A stretch of DNA of 64,000 nucleotides, taken from assembly GCF_040712315.1 (NCBI RefSeq), contig NC_134015.1, forward strand, positions 56,683,964 through 56,747,963. Reading direction: 5' to 3'. Below are positions 60,844 to 64,000 of this stretch, piece by piece. Position numbers and translations under genes: made by a program. Source of the stretch: Castanea sativa. Its lineage: Eukaryota; Streptophyta; Magnoliopsida; Fagales; Fagaceae. The notes beneath the pieces were generated by a model. It was not told the origin of the DNA and made no database searches. It saw only the letters and a program-made list of their open reading frames with translations. Within the stretch, counting starts at the first letter, position 1. Each line of letters begins with the position of its first letter.

Positions 60844-61029
60844 AATTTTTTTTTTTTTTTTGAAGTGACAAAATTTGTTTTAGCAATAAAGCTACCCCTA
60901 TAGATTAAGGAAATAGAATTCTTGTAAACAGTTTTTTGAGTATTTATTTATTGGGTAAGTACATATTTAGTCTCTATCTTTTATGCCATATTTTAGTTTT
61001 GTCCTTAACTTTTTAAATGTGTGTGTGGG

Positions 61030-62382
61030 TTCTTTTTATTATTATTATAAAATAGCACAAGGCCCAAGTAAAAAAAGGACAAAGATCTTGGGCCTAATGC
61101 TTTATGTTTTAAGGGACTGGGCTTAGTTCACCACAGCTAAGTTGGGTTGATTCCGAACCAAATGGTGCACAAAGGGGATCCTACAACAGATACATACTAA
61201 CATACAAAGTATAAATACACATTGAGCAGTGAGGAATAGTAAAGGATGATATACGAGGAAGAAAAGTAAAATAAAACATTAGAGATCCTTAGGGTGATAT
61301 GGGATATTTCATTATTTTCTTAAGTTTTTCATACATCATGCTCACTAGGATGTGTCACAAGGTCCAAATAAGTTCAATAATCACAACCTTAAATTGCTCT
61401 TCAGGCCTCTAAGATTTGTGAGGTTTAAATCCTTTTGAATCCAAGTGTATTCTCTAGTGACTATTTAAGGATCCCGGATGGTGTTTTCCCTCCTTTTTCT
61501 CCTTTTGAATTCTCACAAAGTTTTCTCAATGATATTTTCCTTCTAATTCACTGTTGCTGAATATCTTCACTATTGGCTGCCCCTCCTTTTATAGTGTCAT
61601 CCTAGGGTTTTTAGGGTACCATTGATTCCCTCTAATTGCTCCCATGGGTACTAGAACCAATGTTGTGTCAATATTAGTGGCTAGTCCTTTCCTCATTCTT
61701 CACTATTTCCCTCTTTTGAGGTTCCCTCTTCAAAAACCCCTAGCTGACTTTCCCGTTCTGGGGGGCTATAGAGGGCTGACCTTTGATCTTTCCTTTTTCA
61801 AGGCTTCTAGATTCCACCTTTTCAGGCACACCTTTTGGCTGCTTTCCTTTTTGTTATTTTTTCCAAATGGGTTGATTCCTTTCTATCAAGCTGAAAGATT
61901 TCCGGCCACCTTCCTTCATGGTCCATCTTCCTGGTTTCCTCGAGGTACTAGACCCTTATTCATGAGTTATTGGTTCCCAAGTCTTCTGATAATTTTCTGC
62001 ATCATTAGGTGGCTGATGGGACATATCTGCCTTCGTTCTTCATGTTTTTGGGCATGCCCCCTTGAACTGTCTCAATCCCAACCTGGCCTTGCTGCACATC
62101 CTGAGGATCCTAGGCTTTTAGGAATCCCCAAGTATCTTGGTTCAGTTTTCTCCCTAAGCTCCTCAATGATTTTTTTTTTCACCTTTGAGGGCTGGGCTGG
62201 ACTTCTATCTTTCATTTGTTTTGTGAGGTCCAAAACTTGCCCATTCATAGGCTTGGGTCCCTTCCTATGGACTCTTAATGGTTTTGGGCCCTTTTTATTG
62301 AAAGCTCGAATGGTTTCTAGATTTCAATCATTTATATTGTTTTAGGCTTTGATACAACATTGTGATATTTTGGACCTTAACA
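61030..62382 (-). mobile_element. LTR-like direct repeat, copy 1
   Basis: About 1.35 kb, similar throughout to copy 2 (shared gatttgtgaggtt, gaatccaagtgtat, agggtaccattgattcc, atattagtggct, tggaccttaacaa). It ends ...acaaCA, i.e. TG on the minus strand. A minus-strand TATA-like actataaaagg lies at 61585-61595. A 233-codon plus-strand frame inside it (61644-62345) is not conserved as a frame in copy 2, so I do not call it a gene. Confidence 0.55.
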
Positions 62383-62497
62383 ATGTGTTAATTTGGTCTC
62401 TAACCTATTGATATTGTATCAAAATGGTCCTTACCGTTAAGTGATGGATGAAAAATATTAACGTGGCTAACAATTGTGGGTTTTTTTTTTTTTTTTT

Positions 62498-63822
62498 TGT
62501 ACAGTACCCAAGCCCAGGTAGAAACAAAGATCCTAAGCCTTATACCTATGGTTTGGTGGACTAGGCTTGGTTCATTGCAGCAGTGTTGGGCTGATCAAGA
62601 AGCAAGTTGTGCACAAAACATAATTCCTACAATACACACACATTTATTCATACAAAATTTATACGTATTGTACAGTAAGGAACAATAAAGGAATAATAAA
62701 AAGGTAAATAAGAAGCCAGGGATCCTCAGAAAATAAAATGATATTTCATTATATTGAGTTTTAGTACATTGGACCCTTCTTTTCATTGGGATATGTCACA
62801 AAGTTCAAATAAGTTCAATAGTCACAGATTTGGATAGCTCTCTATAAACTTCTAAGACCTGTGAGGTTTGAATCCTCTTGAATCCAAGTGTATCCTCTTG
62901 TGCCCATCTCGGGATCTCTCACAGTGTTTTTCCCTTTTTCACTTTTTTTGAGATTTAAAGGAGTTTTTCAAAGAGTCTTTGTGCTTTGATGCCTTATTGC
63001 TGAATGGTTTTTACTGATGGCTTCACCCCCTTTTATAGTTCATTCCTAGGGTTTTTGGTGTACCATTGATTCCTTCCATTTGCTGCTCTAGGTACCAGAA
63101 TCAATGTTGTGTTAGTAATATTAGTGGCTGGTCCCTTCCTTATTTTCTCACTATTTTCCCCTTTTGAGGTTTCTCCCCAAAAAGTCCACAGCTGACCTTC
63201 CTTTCTTGGGGGGTCCTCGAGCTAACTTTCAATCTTTTCTTCCTAAAGCTTCTAGATGCTCCTTTTCAGACCCATCTTTTTGGCTGCTTCACCTTTTGCC
63301 ATTTTCTCTAAATGGGCAAATTCCTCTCTATCAGGTGAAAGATCCCCAACCACCTTCCTGCGTTCCCTGAGGTACCAAGCTTCTTTTCATGAAGTGTTGT
63401 TTCCTAAGTCATCATTGCTTTTTTGAACCTTAGGCAATTGATGGGACATGTCTATCTTCATTCCTTGTGTCCATGATCATGCTTCCTTGAGCTGTCCTAA
63501 TCCTAGTTGATCCTTTTTTGCATTTCTCGAGGATCCCAGGTTTCTGGGAGTCCCAAGGTATCCTGGTCTAGTCCTTTTTTGGGCTCCCCAAGAAATTTTT
63601 CTCACAAAGGCTGGGCTGAGCTTCCTTTTTCCTTTTCCTTTCTTTTCTAAGGTCCAAAGCTTGCCCATTCATGGGTTTGGGCCTCCTCCTGCTTATTTTA
63701 AATGGGCCTTAGTTTGCGGATTAGACCTTGCCTTTCTTTGAGGCCCCCATTAGGTTTTAGATTTCAATATATGTGGTGTTTTGGACCTTAACAAAATACT
63801 TGTGATATTTTGAACCTCAACA
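62498..63822 (-). mobile_element. LTR-like direct repeat, copy 2
   Basis: It begins tgtacagtaccc and ends aacctcaaca, giving TG...CA ends and 1,325 bp. It has a minus-strand TATA-like motif near 63028-63040. Copies 1 and 2 are diverged (roughly three quarters identical by eye), so they are old. They could be two solo LTRs of one family or the LTRs of an element whose interior is deleted to about 115 bases. Confidence 0.55.
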
Positions 63823-63838
63823 TTTAGCCTTCTGAGCT

Positions 63839-63860
63839 CGTGGGTTACCTGCAACCCACG
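63839..63860. repeat. Perfect 8-base stem hairpin
   Basis: cgtgggtt, loop acctgc, aacccacg. It lies 17 bases outside LTR-like copy 2. No U tract follows, and function is unknown. Confidence 0.8.
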
Positions 63861-64000
63861 CGTGAGTAAACAAGATTATTGCTTTCTTAAGACTCTGTGG
63901 TTGGTACTTTTATTTCCTTCGGGGTCCCTTTTTTCCTTCTTATTCTAGGATCCTAGCCCTTCACATTGTCCTCTGGTGTCTTGATTCCATGTATCCCACT

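Noticed and set aside
61644..62345. 233-codon plus-strand frame
   Set aside because: It lies within an LTR-like repeat. The sister copy does not keep the frame, and the composition is hydrophobic and proline/phenylalanine-rich without known motifs.

Overview
This is nuclear plant DNA, AT-rich and repeat-dense, from a eudicot and probably a woody one. Fagales is a guess from gene style, not shown. The evidence is spliced genes with GT-AG introns of plant type, a TIR-NBS-LRR (TNL) resistance gene (monocots lack this class), an S-domain-type receptor kinase, purple acid phosphatase exons, and typical plant Helitrons, LINEs, Ty3/gypsy pieces and MITEs. I saw no bacterial, organellar or rRNA/tRNA genes. 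Layout: 1-4.9 kb is AT-rich intergenic DNA with retroelement remnants. 4.9-6.7 kb holds six exons of a receptor-like kinase with a transmembrane segment and an intact kinase domain but no recognisable ectodomain. 7-12 kb is intergenic, with a foldback and a 1.1-kb PIF/Harbinger-like element filled with a GC-rich minisatellite. 12.2-17.3 kb has both ends of a Helitron and carries exon-like fragments, RNase H remnants and a later LINE insertion. 17.5-21.1 kb is a 5'-truncated TNL pseudogene with frameshifts, stops and two MITEs. 21-33.5 kb is intergenic, made of LINE fragments, duplications and LTR-like pieces. 34.8-40.5 kb is the best gene of the window: a five-exon, 1,251-residue TNL with all main domains, with a long-terminal-inverted-repeat element just upstream. 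42-44 kb holds minus-strand LINE fragments. 46.3-47.1 kb and 56.7-57.4 kb hold two exons of a dead purple acid phosphatase gene, on the same strand but in reversed order. Between them lie a diverged tandem array (47.2-49.5 kb) and a nest of Helitron-like, inverted and MITE-bearing repeats (50-56.5 kb). 58-60.4 kb is a minus-strand Ty3/gypsy gag with its LTR, and 61-63.8 kb is a pair of diverged 1.3-kb LTR-like direct repeats. How the genes relate: the TNL gene and the TNL pseudogene are paralogues (same introns, similar LRR text, homology running past the stop), so this is a small resistance-gene cluster shaped by duplication, LRR recombination and transposons. The receptor kinase is another defence- or signalling-type gene but shows no direct link to the TNL. 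The phosphatase remnants are unrelated debris. No previously undescribed cellular system is evident. The most unusual points are the permuted phosphatase exons, the fused LRR region of the pseudogene, the doubled MHD segment in the intact TNL, the long-inverted-repeat element in its promoter, and the minisatellite-bearing Harbinger-like element. All similarity statements come from reading and memory of protein families; no searches were run.
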